Source: Candidatus Sumerlaeota bacterium
Lineage (GTDB): Bacteria; Sumerlaeota; Sumerlaeia; SLMS01; JAHLLQ01
DNA length: 64,000 bases
Assembly: GCA_030156535.1 (NCBI GenBank)
Contig: JASGMJ010000024.1
Span: 1 to 64,000, forward strand
Direction: 5' to 3'
In this document: one piece after another, positions 42,882 to 55,710 of the stretch
Position numbering within the stretch: position 1 is the first letter of the stretch
Layout of the letters: each line of letters starts with the position of its first letter
Notes under the pieces: generated by a model
Databases searched by the model: none
Told to the model about the DNA's origin: nothing
The model's input: only the letters and a program-made list of their open reading frames with translations
Program-made: the position numbers and the translations under genes

Positions 42882-43369
42882 CAACCTTCCTGCTTCTCGC
42901 TCTGCTGGCGCTGGTGTTTGCGTTCCTCGTGGGGTTCTCCGGGGCGAGCCTCATCCTCGGGCACATCGTGGGCTTCGTGATTTTGTCGATCCTCCCCCAG
43001 CTTCCCTCGCCCGGCTCCTTCTCCGTCCCCAATTTGAACACGGGCAAGCGCCTGCTTCTCTACGGACGCAACGTGGTCATCTTCCTCTTCGACTTCCTGC
43101 GCGACCTCACGCTGTCCAACCTCCAGCTCGCGATGGACGTCTGGACGCCCAAGGACTACTTCAACCCGCGCCTGATCGAAGTCCCGGTCGGCGACCTCAC
43201 CCCCTTCCAGCTGGCCTTTCTGGCGATGCGCATCACGCTGACACCCGGAACCATCAGCATCGACGTCAGCGACGATCAGAGCACCATGATCGTCCACTCC
43301 ATGTATCCGGGCGAGAGCACCGCCGCGCTCTTGCGCTATCCCATCGACATCCTCAAGCGGGGGTTGTAG
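42878..43369 (+). CDS. mrpE: Mrp antiporter subunit E
   Basis: A 163-residue protein with two or three N-terminal helices and a soluble C-terminal domain. The motifs MAMRITLTPGTISIDVSDDQ (about 115-135, with LAFL before them) and IVHSMYP are those of MrpE. It overlaps mrpD by four bases and is followed by mrpF after six. Confidence 0.93.
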   Translation: MTTFLLLALLALVFAFLVGFSGASLILGHIVGFVILSILPQLPSPGSFSVPNLNTGKRLLLYGRNVVIFLFDFLRDLTLSNLQLAMDVWTPKDYFNPRLIEVPVGDLTPFQLAFLAMRITLTPGTISIDVSDDQSTMIVHSMYPGESTAALLRYPIDILKRGL

Positions 43370-43375
43370 CCATCC

Positions 43376-43654
43376 ATGGATCTGTTGCCCTTTCCCTTTC
43401 CGCATATCTTCTTCACCGGGCTGCTGCTCGCCCTCACACTGCTGCTGTACCGCGTCGTGCGCGGGCCTCACGTGCTCGACCGCATCATGGCGGCCGACTC
43501 CATCACGCTCGTCATCATCTGCCTGATGGGCATCTGGCAGGTGACGGTGGGGACGAGTTTCTTCTTCGACGCGATTCTGGCGCTTTCGGTTGTCGGCTTC
43601 ATCGGCACGATCGCGCTCGCCAAGTACCTCGAACGCGGAGGGCTGATCCATTGA
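43376..43654 (+). CDS. mrpF: Mrp antiporter subunit F
   Basis: A 92-residue, three-helix protein. It contains LLLYRVVRGPHVLDRIMAAD and FFFDAILALSVVGFIGTIAL, diagnostic of MrpF. Its stop overlaps the TTG start of mrpG. Confidence 0.94.
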   Translation: MDLLPFPFPHIFFTGLLLALTLLLYRVVRGPHVLDRIMAADSITLVIICLMGIWQVTVGTSFFFDAILALSVVGFIGTIALAKYLERGGLIH

Positions 43655-44025
43655 TCGCGGACATCGTCTTCATCCTGATGCTGATGACGGGCACGTTCTT
43701 CGTCATCACGGCCGCGTGGGGTCTGGTGAAGTTCCCGGACATCTACACGCGCCTGCACGCCGTCTCGAAGGCCAGCACCTTCGGCTTTGCGTTCATCGTG
43801 CTGGCCGTGGCCTTCCGCATGGGCACGGGCACGGACATCACCAAGGCCGTGACGGCCGTCGTCTTCCAGTTCGTCACCACGCCCATCGCCGCACACATGA
43901 TTGCCCGCGTCGCGATTCAGCGCGGCATCAAGCCACTCGGCCAGAACCGCGAGGTCATTGACTTCCCCGAAACAGGCTTCGCCCCCGAGGATGAACACGA
44001 AAAGAAAGAGGCGCGGACCAACTGA
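43651..44025 (+). CDS. mrpG: Mrp antiporter subunit G
   Basis: A 124-residue protein with three helices. WGLVKFPDIYTRLHAVSKAS and TTPIAAHMIARVAI are the family signature. The start is TTG 43651, overlapping the mrpF stop (TTGA); a more distal ATG would remove the first helix. The C-terminal tail is charged (PEDEHEKKEARTN) and runs into a hairpin. Confidence 0.93.
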   Translation: MIADIVFILMLMTGTFFVITAAWGLVKFPDIYTRLHAVSKASTFGFAFIVLAVAFRMGTGTDITKAVTAVVFQFVTTPIAAHMIARVAIQRGIKPLGQNREVIDFPETGFAPEDEHEKKEARTN

Positions 44026-44035
44026 TCCGCGCCTC
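44008..44035. terminator. Bidirectional hairpin between mrpG and rpsA
   Basis: A perfect 10-base stem, GAGGCGCGGA (44008-44017) and TCCGCGCCTC (44026-44035). The mrpG stop codon is in the loop. On the minus strand the stem is followed by TTTCTTTTCG, so it can terminate rpsA; on the plus strand there is no T run. Confidence 0.7.
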
Positions 44036-44066
44036 GATGATGGAGAGATTTCGGTTCGCGAGCCGG

Positions 44067-45773
44067 TTACTTCGTCTTCTCGAACGCGGCGCGCAGCGCA
44101 TTGCCAAACAAGCCGCCCGTCACGTTCTCGCTCCCCTTGTTGATGTACTGTTCGATGTTCGCGCGCTCGGCCTGGCGAATGGCCGCCTTGCGTGAAAGCG
44201 CGATGCGGTCCTTGCCCGTCTCGATCTTGAGCACCTTCACGGTCACTTCCTCGCCCACGCGCACCACTTTCTCCGGCGATTCCACGCGCTCCTGATCGAG
44301 CTCGCTGATGTGGATCATGCCTTCGAGTCCGGGCGCGACTTCCACGAAAACGCCGAACGGCGCCAGGCGCGTCACCGTGCCCGTGACGACCGAGCCCACC
44401 GGGTGCTCCTTGCGGAACTTGTCGATCGGCGATGGCTCCAGCTGCTTGAGCCCCAGCGCGATGCGGCGCTTGTCCGGGTCGAGCTTGAGCACGACGACTT
44501 CGATTTCCTGCCCCTCGGTCAGCATGTCTTTCGGATGCGCGACGCGCTCGGTCCAGCTCAGCTCGCTGATGTGCAGCATTCCCTCGGCCGACTCGTCCAG
44601 GCGCACGAACGCGCCGAAATCGCGCAGCGACGAGACCGTGCCCTTGACGCGCGCCCCCACGGGGTACTTCGCCGCCAGATCGAGCCACGGATCGCGCGAC
44701 AGGTGCTTCAGGCTCAGCGACAGGCGCTTGCGCTCCTTGTCGATGGCCGCCACCTGGCAGGTTACGTCGTCGCCGATCTGGAAATGTTCCGAGGCGCTCT
44801 TGCGCTCGGTGTCCCACGAAATGTCGCCCGCGTGCAGCAACCCGGTCATGCCTTCCTGCAACTGCACGAACGCGCCGAAGTCCTTCACCTCGCGCACCTT
44901 GCCGCGCACCACGGTGCCCACGGGATAAAGTTCGTCGATCATGTCCCACGGATCGCGGTTCAGACGCTTGCGCGACAGCGTGAGGCGGCCGTTTTCGGCC
45001 GACACGTCGAGCACCTTCACCTCGATCGTGTCGCCGGGCTTCGCGATTTCCAAGGGATCGCTCACGCGCTCGTAGCTCAGTTCCGAACGCGGGATCAGCC
45101 CCTCGGCGCCGTCGAACGAAACGAAAACTCCAAAGTTCAACACGTCCTTCACGACGCCCGTCATCGTGGCGCCGGGCTGAACGGTGTCGAGGAACTCGCG
45201 CTGGCGCTTGTCGCGGCGCTCGGCCAGCAGTTGCCGGCGCGAGAGCACCGCGCGCCCCTTCTGCTCGTCGTACTCCAGAACGTATGCCTCGATATCCTGC
45301 CCCACCAGCGGCTCGAAGTCCGCGATGCGCATAACATCCACCTGGCTGGCGGGCATGAACGCGGGCATGCCCACATCGACGAGAACGCCGCCCTTGATGA
45401 CGCGGCTGATGGTGCCGCGCACGGGCACCTTGCGGGCCGCCGCTTCCTGCAGCATTTTGCCCGCTTCCGCGGCGCGCGCCTTCGTGTAACTCAGCTTCGC
45501 GGAGCCATCGCCGTTCGTTCCGAGCAGGACGAGGCGCACGCCGTCACCCGGCGCGACAGTGACCTGACCGCGAGCGTCGAGGAACTCGCGCAATGGAATC
45601 GGCGCCTCCGCTTTCGCGCCGTAGCCGACGAGGACAACGTCCTCGAGGACCTGGACAACGGTGGCATCAATCAGTTCCCCCGCCTCGCGCGGGGTGGTGC
45701 CGGGCAGGTGCTGCTCCAGCAAGGCGGCAAATTCGTCCTCGAGAGGATCGGCGTCGTGGTGTGCTTCAGACAT
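44067..45773 (-). CDS. rpsA: 30S ribosomal protein S1
   Basis: A 568-residue protein with six S1 (OB-fold) repeats. The repeats open with RGTISRVIKGGVLVDVGMPA, MTGVVKDVLNFGVFVSFDGA, VRGKVREVKDFGAFVQLQEG, VKGTVSSLRDFGAFVRLDES and VTGTVTRLAPFGVFVEVAPG. A weaker repeat lies near the N-terminus (ATVVQVLEDVVLVGYG). It helps mRNA bind to the small ribosomal subunit. Start 45773 (MSEAHHDADP) gives the usual N-terminus; 45806 is an alternative in the same frame. Neither has a strong Shine-Dalgarno sequence, as is common for rpsA. Confidence 0.95.
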   Translation of the reverse strand: MSEAHHDADPLEDEFAALLEQHLPGTTPREAGELIDATVVQVLEDVVLVGYGAKAEAPIPLREFLDARGQVTVAPGDGVRLVLLGTNGDGSAKLSYTKARAAEAGKMLQEAAARKVPVRGTISRVIKGGVLVDVGMPAFMPASQVDVMRIADFEPLVGQDIEAYVLEYDEQKGRAVLSRRQLLAERRDKRQREFLDTVQPGATMTGVVKDVLNFGVFVSFDGAEGLIPRSELSYERVSDPLEIAKPGDTIEVKVLDVSAENGRLTLSRKRLNRDPWDMIDELYPVGTVVRGKVREVKDFGAFVQLQEGMTGLLHAGDISWDTERKSASEHFQIGDDVTCQVAAIDKERKRLSLSLKHLSRDPWLDLAAKYPVGARVKGTVSSLRDFGAFVRLDESAEGMLHISELSWTERVAHPKDMLTEGQEIEVVVLKLDPDKRRIALGLKQLEPSPIDKFRKEHPVGSVVTGTVTRLAPFGVFVEVAPGLEGMIHISELDQERVESPEKVVRVGEEVTVKVLKIETGKDRIALSRKAAIRQAERANIEQYINKGSENVTGGLFGNALRAAFEKTK

Positions 45774-45949
45774 GGTTGGGTTCGGCCTGTGAGTAGTAAG
45801 TGACATCGGGGCGTGGTTGCTGGACCAGCGGCGGAGGCTGGTCAACGGGGATTCGCGCCCGCCCCGGGGAACAGCACCCGGAATACGGACCGCCAGCATC
45901 CGTTCCACCACCCGTCAGACCGCCCAAATGCCCGACCCCGCACGACGGG

Positions 45950-46172
45950 GATTTTCACCACGGAGACACGGAGAAAGACAGGAAAGCAAAAGGAAGGAAA
46001 TGGAGTGAGGCATCTTGATGCAACGCGCATGCAATTCCGGGAGGCGGCCCCCTTCCTTCGGTTCTCCTCTGTCTTCGTGCCGATTCGTGGTTCCCTCTTC
46101 TCCTGCCTGGGCCGCTGTGCTTCCCGCGAAAGGGGGCTGTCTCCGTGCCTTCGCGTCTCCGTGGGGAAGACC
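45950..46172. repeat. ACCACGGAGACACGGAG-type dispersed sequence
   Basis: The left end reads TTTTCACCACGGAGACACGG; the right part has CTGTCTTCGTGCCGATTCGTGG and GCGTCTCCGTGGGG. The ends are imperfect inverted repeats. This kind of sequence is scattered through many environmental bacterial genomes at intergenic sites. No gene is present between rpsA and metH (45774-46221). Confidence 0.6.
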
Positions 46173-46221
46173 GGGAGCGCCGTCACCCACCCTCCGCGGC
46201 CACCGGGACATCGTTGGAATC

Positions 46222-49920
<3,699 letters not shown>

Positions 49921-49997
49921 GGGCGAGAGAGACTCCGGTTCGATTGGGCCGCTTCGCGGCGGCCTTGAAGACGAGAAGCAATCTCCTCGCCTCAAGG

Positions 49998-50027
49998 CGC
50001 ATCAACATATCATGATATCCTGATGCG
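49998..50027. promoter_or_regulatory. 30-base dyad upstream of metH, probable operator
   Basis: The arms CGCATCA (49998-50004) and TGATGCG (50021-50027) flank a perfect 12-base palindrome ATATCATGATAT (50007-50018). Only two of 15 pairs mismatch. It is AT-rich in a GC-rich region and lies between divergent metH and a hypothetical gene. It resembles operators of ArsR-type methionine-cycle regulators (SahR-like), but no regulator gene is nearby, so the binding protein is inferred. Confidence 0.65.
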
Positions 50028-50063
50028 ATGTCAAGGAGAGGAGAACCGGCCCCGGAGCCCCAC

Positions 50064-51023
50064 ATGACACGCACCCAAAAAACCGCTGCCCTGCTCGCCG
50101 CCATCGTCCTGCTGGCTGGCGGCCTCACCCTGCTCTCCCTGCGCGGTGGGGGCTCCCCCGCTCCGGCCCCCGACTCCGCCGCCGCCGCGCCCACGCCCGC
50201 CCCCACGGCCGCCGCGCCCCGGGCCCAGGTCGCCGTGGCCCCTGCTCCGGCAACGCCGCGCCCGGGCGGCCCCAACGTCGTCACCATCATGCCGGACGAA
50301 ACCCCCGACCCGGCACTCCCCTACCCCGAAGCCGCCGATCCCTTCATCTGGGAGGAAACCCTCGACCGCCTCCTCGCCGAAGCGAACGGCGACGTGATGG
50401 CCGTCTACGCCCGCCTCACTCCGATGCACCGCGAGAACCTGATCGACCTGCTGACGGTGCGCGGCGAGCTGCGCCCGTGGCTCGACGACATTTTGGGAGC
50501 AGAGGAAGACTCGGCCATTCGCGAATATCTCGTCTTCCGCATGGATCCTGTGGGAATTGATGATCTGGAGAACGGCTTCCAGGGCGATCCCGAACTCGTC
50601 ACGATCCTCGAAACGCCCACGAAGACGCCCATCGAGGCAGGCGAGTGGCATGCGCGGCTCATGCTCTCGGGCTTTGCGGACGAGGACTACGCGCTGCAAC
50701 TGGCGCGCGAGTCCGGCGATCTCTTCGGCGACGACGCAAAAGTCTCGGTGGCAGCCAACTCCCTGCTTCTCAAGCTTGCGGCCGGGCGCGACGACATCAG
50801 CCGCGACGAACTCCAGCGCGCCGAGGAGACCCTGTACACGTGGCTCGGACCCGATGGCGGGGGGCGCGACCTGCCCGCCGCCGACCAGATCGGGGGGCTG
50901 ACCGCGCTGGCGCACGCCAGCGACACCGAACGCGCCCGCGCGCTGTACCAGGAACTGCTCGACTCGGAAACCGACCCGCAACTGCGCCAGGCGCTGGAAA
51001 GCCTCCTGCGCAACCTGCCGTAG
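50064..51023 (+). CDS. Membrane-anchored hypothetical protein with Pro/Ala linker
   Basis: A 319-residue protein, not recognised. Residues 6-28 are a transmembrane or uncleaved signal helix (AALLAAIVLLAGGLTLLSL). A flexible linker rich in Pro and Ala runs to about residue 70. The globular part is helical, with repeated Leu/Ala/Asp helices (LYQELLDSETDPQLRQALES) that could be HEAT- or TPR-like. ATG 50064 has CCGGAG six bases upstream; ATG 50028 in the same frame overlaps the dyad and is less likely. Confidence 0.7.
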   Translation: MTRTQKTAALLAAIVLLAGGLTLLSLRGGGSPAPAPDSAAAAPTPAPTAAAPRAQVAVAPAPATPRPGGPNVVTIMPDETPDPALPYPEAADPFIWEETLDRLLAEANGDVMAVYARLTPMHRENLIDLLTVRGELRPWLDDILGAEEDSAIREYLVFRMDPVGIDDLENGFQGDPELVTILETPTKTPIEAGEWHARLMLSGFADEDYALQLARESGDLFGDDAKVSVAANSLLLKLAAGRDDISRDELQRAEETLYTWLGPDGGGRDLPAADQIGGLTALAHASDTERARALYQELLDSETDPQLRQALESLLRNLP

Positions 51024-51207
51024 AAGCCGTGCCGGTCAGATAGAGGGACACGAAAAGGGCAGCAGGCCCCGGGGGGGCGGAAAGGCAGGCGAACTGGCAA
51101 ACTTGGCACGACGCCCAAGTCACGTCGGTTGGGCGCCCGGTTCCGGTTGAGGCCCGCTTGCCGTCTCTCAACAATGGCACCGTTGCCCCAATCCGGAGCG
51201 CCCGGCC

Positions 51208-52005
51208 ATGTCCCGTCCCATCTTTCTTCTCACTGATTTCGGCCTTTCCGATCCCTTCGTGGGAATCATGAAGGCCGTGGTCCTGCGCCTCAGTCCCGGC
51301 TCTCCCCTCGTTGACCTGACCCACGGCATTCCCCCGCAGGACGTGGTGGCGGGAGCGATGGCACTGGAGGACAGCGTGCCGTGGCTGCCCGGCGATGCCG
51401 TGGTGTGCGCGGTGGTGGATCCGGGCGTGGGGAGCGAGCGGCGGGCGATTGCGTTCGAGCGCGGCGGGCAAACTTTCGTGGGGCCGGACAACGGGTTGCT
51501 GGCGGCGGCGTGGAGCAGCGGGGCGCGCGCGGTGGCGCTGCGTGCGGGAACGGAGATCGCGCCCGGGCGCTCGGCGACGTTTCACGGCCGCGATGTCTTC
51601 GCGCCGGCGGCGGCGCTGCTGGCAGCGGGGGCGGACCTGATGGCGCTCGGCGATGCGATGGAGGGCATTGCCCCGCTGGCGGTACCGGCACCCGAACCGC
51701 TCCCCGACGGGTCGCTGGCGTTGGCGGTGCTGGCGATCGACCACTTCGGCAATCTCACGCTGAATCTGCGGCAGACCGATCTGGCGCGCTATTTTCCGGG
51801 GGCCACGGGGCTTCATCTTCGGGCGGGTGAGCGGGTTCTTCTCGGGCTGTCGAGGACCTTCGGGGACGTCGAGCAGGGCGAGCCGCTCTTCTACTGGAAC
51901 GCGGCGGGGCGCCTGGAGGTGGCGGTCAACGGTGGCGATGCGTCGCGCGAGCTCGGGCTTGCGCGTGGGGACGGCGTGGTGCTCTGCCCGGCGGGGCGAT
52001 CTTGA
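51208..52005 (+). CDS. SAM hydroxide adenosyltransferase (DUF62 SAM hydrolase)
   Basis: A 265-residue enzyme of the SAM_adeno_trans (DUF62) family, which splits S-adenosylmethionine with water into adenosine and methionine. Typical motifs: IFLLTDFGLSDPFVGIMKAV (5-24), LVDLTHGIPPQDV, AVVDPGVGSERRAIAF, FVGPDNGLL, TFHGRDVFAPAAA and IDHFGNLTLNL. The last third is the C-terminal beta barrel. It lies 180 bases after the hypothetical gene and 84 bases before ribF; a shared transcript is possible. Physiological role is unclear even in well-studied members. Confidence 0.94.
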   Translation: MSRPIFLLTDFGLSDPFVGIMKAVVLRLSPGSPLVDLTHGIPPQDVVAGAMALEDSVPWLPGDAVVCAVVDPGVGSERRAIAFERGGQTFVGPDNGLLAAAWSSGARAVALRAGTEIAPGRSATFHGRDVFAPAAALLAAGADLMALGDAMEGIAPLAVPAPEPLPDGSLALAVLAIDHFGNLTLNLRQTDLARYFPGATGLHLRAGERVLLGLSRTFGDVEQGEPLFYWNAAGRLEVAVNGGDASRELGLARGDGVVLCPAGRS

Positions 52006-52089
52006 CGCACACCCCGGCGGTGACGTTGGATTTCCCCCACCCCGGTGAACCGGGGGGAGGAGCCGCTCTGGCCACCGAGGAAAAATCGC

Positions 52090-53046
52090 GTGGAAGTTTT
52101 TGAATCGCTCGATGCCATCTCGCTGCCGGATTCCGGAGGGCCGGTGTTTCTGGCTGTCGGAACGTTCGACGGGGTGCATCTGGGGCATCAGGCGCTGCTG
52201 AACGATTTGTGCGAGCGGGCGGCGGCGGCCGGAGGCCTTGCCGTGGCCTTCACGTTCCAGAATCACCCGCGTTCCGTCGTTACGCCGAAGGCGTGCCCCC
52301 GGCTGCTGTCGCCGTGGCCATTGAAGCGCCGTCTGCTGGGGCGGCTGCCGCTGCACGCCGTGGTGGCGCCGCGTTTCGACGAGATGCTGCGCCGGATGGA
52401 GGCGCTGGACTTTGTCGCCGGTGTTCTGGTCGGCCGGTGCCGGGCACACCACATTCAGAGCGGCGAGAATTTCCGCTTCGGGCACGACCGCGCAGGCGGG
52501 CCGCAGCTTCTCGAAAAACTTGCCGGGCCGCTGGGGTTTTCGTACCAGTGCCTGCTCCCCGTGCTGGGCGCGGGCGAGCGCATCAGCAGCAGCCGGATTC
52601 GGGCGGTGGTGGGGCGCGGCGAGGTGGAGACCGCAGCGGCACTGCTCGGACGCCCGCACCAGTTCTCCGCGCCCGTGGTCAGCGGCGATGGCCTCGGGCG
52701 CCGGATCGGCTTTCCCACGGCCAACCTTGCCGTCGATCCCGCGATCCAGCTCCCCGCCGACGGAGTCTACGCCGTCCTTGCCTATGTACGCGACGACCCC
52801 CAACCCCACCCCGCGATGATGAATCTCGGGTTCCGCCCAACAGTGGGGGGACGCGACCACCGCGCCGAGGTGCATCTGATTGGCTTTGCGGGGGATCTGG
52901 TGGGCGCCGAACTCACCATTCAGTTCGTAGCCCGCCTGCGGGGCGAGGAACGCTTTCCAAGCCCCGAGGCGCTGACGCAGCAGTTGGCGCGCGACCGCGA
53001 GAACTCGCTGCAAGTGCTCGAAGACCAGCGCGCCGAGCGCTACTGA
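52090..53046 (+). CDS. ribF: Bifunctional riboflavin kinase / FAD synthetase RibF
   Basis: A 318-residue enzyme that makes FMN and then FAD. The N-terminal adenylyltransferase has VGTFDGVHLGHQALL (about 20-34), FRFGHDRAGG and ISSSRIRAVVGRGEV. The C-terminal flavokinase begins VVSGDGLGRRIGFPTANLAV and ends with EERFPSPEALTQQLARD. The start is taken as GTG 52090, with GAGGA 8 bases upstream; the next upstream in-frame GTG (52045) adds 15 residues without homology. Its stop lies inside the end of the convergent glycosyltransferase gene (7-base overlap). Confidence 0.95.
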   Translation: MEVFESLDAISLPDSGGPVFLAVGTFDGVHLGHQALLNDLCERAAAAGGLAVAFTFQNHPRSVVTPKACPRLLSPWPLKRRLLGRLPLHAVVAPRFDEMLRRMEALDFVAGVLVGRCRAHHIQSGENFRFGHDRAGGPQLLEKLAGPLGFSYQCLLPVLGAGERISSSRIRAVVGRGEVETAAALLGRPHQFSAPVVSGDGLGRRIGFPTANLAVDPAIQLPADGVYAVLAYVRDDPQPHPAMMNLGFRPTVGGRDHRAEVHLIGFAGDLVGAELTIQFVARLRGEERFPSPEALTQQLARDRENSLQVLEDQRAERY

Positions 53047-55442
53047 GGGGCAACGCCCCACAGGCGCGGTGCTTCCCAGCCGAGTTCGGGAGCGTAGGGG
53101 CGCCGGCCGTAGATGGGCCGCAGTTCCAGCGTCACGTTCACCGCGCTCCCCGCGTCTGCGGCCGGCAAAATCCCCGCCGCCGTCACCCACCCGTGCGTCC
53201 ACTCGATGGCCCCCGTCATCATCACCCGGCCGTGCTCTCCCTCCGCGCGCATCCAAAGCTCACGGTTGCCCAGCCCCCCGTTGCTCAGCCGCCGCGTCGC
53301 AACCACCCACTCGCCCACTTCGGCCTGCTGCGCGGGGTCGATCTCCACGGTGGCCTCGTTGATCAGGCCAGCGGTTCCGGGGAGAATGCCGACTTCCCAC
53401 GAGCCCGCATCCATGGAGGAAGCTAGCGGGCGCAGGGGAGTCACACGCTCCTCACCGCCCACCGGTTCGGAAAGCACCCCCATCTGAAACGGGAACGTTC
53501 GGCCCCCTTCTCTTGTTCCGCCATGCCGCAGCGCCGTGGCGTCGAGACGGTGCGGGCCCGGGGACAAGGGCGCATCCAGGCGGATGTCGAAGATCTCGTC
53601 GCGTGCGGTTTTGGGCACTTCCCAGAGGAATGCGGCTTCGCCGTCGAGCAACGCCAGCAGCCATCGGCGTCCGGCGCCTTCGAGCGGCGGCGGCACACGC
53701 ACCTGGAGGGCGAGGCCGTCGAGCTCCCGCGGCGTTTCGAAGTTCCAGACGCCGCCGGTGCCCGTATAGAGCGCCAGCCAGGGCGAGGCGCTGCGCCGGA
53801 TGCGTTCCTCGCCGAGCAGGGCGCTGGCGGCCGCGCCGTCGCGGGGAAGAGCGAGCGGGTTGCGGGCGGGCGCGCGCAGTTTCCAGATGCGGATCGTGCG
53901 GTCGATGGGCCAGTGCTCGTCGGGTGTGCCGCTTTCAAAAACGGCAACCGCCTCGCCGTTGGCATCCAGCCACGTCTTCAGCAAGGACGCCTGCTGTAAT
54001 TCGTAGTCCGACAGCGTGAGGAAATACGACGGGCGTTCGTCGCTGGCCAGCGCCTCTTCCATTTGCTGGATCGAGCTGGCCGGGTCGAAGCGCACGAACG
54101 AGACGGCCTCGTGCGTGCGGCCGCCCATCTCCGACGCGCGCCACAGAAACCGCGTCGCCCGCGACGTGTAGTACAGCCGCGTGAAGACCCGCGCGTCCGG
54201 GGGCGTTTGCGTGCGCAGCCACTCGATGGCCGGGCCGGTGGCCTGGTGCTCGGTGCGGGAGCGCTCGATCTGCCAGACCCCCGAAACCGCCAGAAAACCC
54301 GCCAGCCACACGGCCGCCACGGCGGCGACTCCCCTGCCGCGCGGCAGGCGTTCGAAGCATCCGCCGAGAGCCACCCCAATGCCGAGAAACAGCGCCGAGG
54401 CAACCGGCGCGATGAAGCGCGGCGAGAAGTAGTGGCCGAAGCGCTGGACCGTGAACGGCAGCACGCACGCCACGAAGACCATGATCGCTCCGGCGGCGGC
54501 CCACGGCGCCGGGCCGCGCTGCTTCCACGGGCGCCTGCCCGCCAGAAGCACACAGCCCGCAATGGCCAGCACCGCCCCCGTGATGCCCAGCACGCCACTG
54601 CCCGGCAGCGCGTGGTACGTGCCACCGAGGAAATTCCCCAGCGTCCGGTGCCAGAACTCCCACGTCCACGCAAAGGGCATATCCTCGCGCCCCGTGATGC
54701 CCGAAGCACGCGCCAACCGGTCCCACAGGAACGGCGCCGCCGCCGCCAATCCACCACCAAAGACGAGCACCAGAAGGAGCTGGCGTTTGTCCGTGGCCTT
54801 GACGGGAAGTGGCAAGCGCTCGACATTCGTCAGCATCCACGCGGCCGTCGTCGCTGCCAGCGCCCCCACGGGGAGCGCGCCGAGCGGATGAAAGCCCACG
54901 GCGAGCGCCGTCGTTCCCGCCGCCAGCGCGAACCGGCCCCAGGCGGGACGCTCGCGCCCGGCAAGAAACCAGTCCACCGACACCGACGCCAGCACTCCAG
55001 CCAGCAGCAACGGCGCGTAATGATTCGCGTCCTGGCTGTAGTAAATCGCGAAGGGGGCCATGGCCAGCAGCGTGCCCGTAACGGCACCCGTCACGCTCCC
55101 CAGCCGCCGCACTCCCCAGGCCGCCGCCACGACGGCCGCCGCGATGCCGAACAGCGCCGACGGCAGCCGCACCCAGAACGGGCCGTCGCCCAAATGCACG
55201 GCCAGCGCCTGCGTCAGCAGCGTCAGCGGATGGCTGGAGCTGCCGCCCGGCCAGGCCACGCCGAACTCGCGCGCCACACCCCAATTCAGAATCTCGTCCA
55301 TCCAGAGCGAATCGCTTCCCAGCGTGGGAAGCCGCGCGGCCGCAGCGAGAACCGCCACGCCCAGCACCACGGCCCAGCCGGGAGGACCGGCGGCGGGCCG
55401 ACGGCTGTGCTCCTGCTCTGACTGGCTGTGCGTTGTGTTCAT
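53040..55442 (-). CDS. GT39-like membrane glycosyltransferase
   Basis: An 800-residue protein. About 11 transmembrane helices fill residues 20-440, followed by a beta-rich extracytoplasmic domain (450-800). The first loop has LWMDEILNWGVA, the Asp-Glu motif of GT-C enzymes such as ArnT and PMT, which use lipid-linked sugars. ATRLLWRAS-like and YYSQDANHYAP segments also fit the GT39 / glycosyltransferase 87 group. The C-terminal part has two jelly-roll-like stretches. ATG 55442 (MNTTHSQ) is preferred over GTG 55448. Substrate is unknown; it may modify envelope or exported glycans. Confidence 0.8.
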   Translation of the reverse strand: MNTTHSQSEQEHSRRPAAGPPGWAVVLGVAVLAAAARLPTLGSDSLWMDEILNWGVAREFGVAWPGGSSSHPLTLLTQALAVHLGDGPFWVRLPSALFGIAAAVVAAAWGVRRLGSVTGAVTGTLLAMAPFAIYYSQDANHYAPLLLAGVLASVSVDWFLAGRERPAWGRFALAAGTTALAVGFHPLGALPVGALAATTAAWMLTNVERLPLPVKATDKRQLLLVLVFGGGLAAAAPFLWDRLARASGITGREDMPFAWTWEFWHRTLGNFLGGTYHALPGSGVLGITGAVLAIAGCVLLAGRRPWKQRGPAPWAAAGAIMVFVACVLPFTVQRFGHYFSPRFIAPVASALFLGIGVALGGCFERLPRGRGVAAVAAVWLAGFLAVSGVWQIERSRTEHQATGPAIEWLRTQTPPDARVFTRLYYTSRATRFLWRASEMGGRTHEAVSFVRFDPASSIQQMEEALASDERPSYFLTLSDYELQQASLLKTWLDANGEAVAVFESGTPDEHWPIDRTIRIWKLRAPARNPLALPRDGAAASALLGEERIRRSASPWLALYTGTGGVWNFETPRELDGLALQVRVPPPLEGAGRRWLLALLDGEAAFLWEVPKTARDEIFDIRLDAPLSPGPHRLDATALRHGGTREGGRTFPFQMGVLSEPVGGEERVTPLRPLASSMDAGSWEVGILPGTAGLINEATVEIDPAQQAEVGEWVVATRRLSNGGLGNRELWMRAEGEHGRVMMTGAIEWTHGWVTAAGILPAADAGSAVNVTLELRPIYGRRPYAPELGWEAPRLWGVAPQ

Positions 55443-55710
55443 GCCCACCGAATTTCACCCGGGGGCCTGCTGCCGCAAGAGCAACTGCGGGAAGAACGGC
55501 AACGCGGTTCGTGACGCATGGTTCGTGGTTCGATGTCCCGTGTCTGCGGAGATGGAACAACACCGGGCCTTGAAAGGAAGGTTATCCAATGAGTCGAGCT
55601 GAAAGAGCACTCCGGTGCGGGTCGCGGCGCAGATCGAGCACAGCGCATTTTAACACCGCCGATTCCACCAGGCTTCTGCTCACGGCAAACGCCGTCCTCC
55701 TGGGCAAAAG

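Noticed and set aside
49921..50063. Possible SAM or cobalamin riboswitch before metH
   Set aside because: The leader is only about 80-140 bases, and I see no B12-box-like or SAM-box-like core. The dyad at 49998-50027 is better explained as a protein-binding site.
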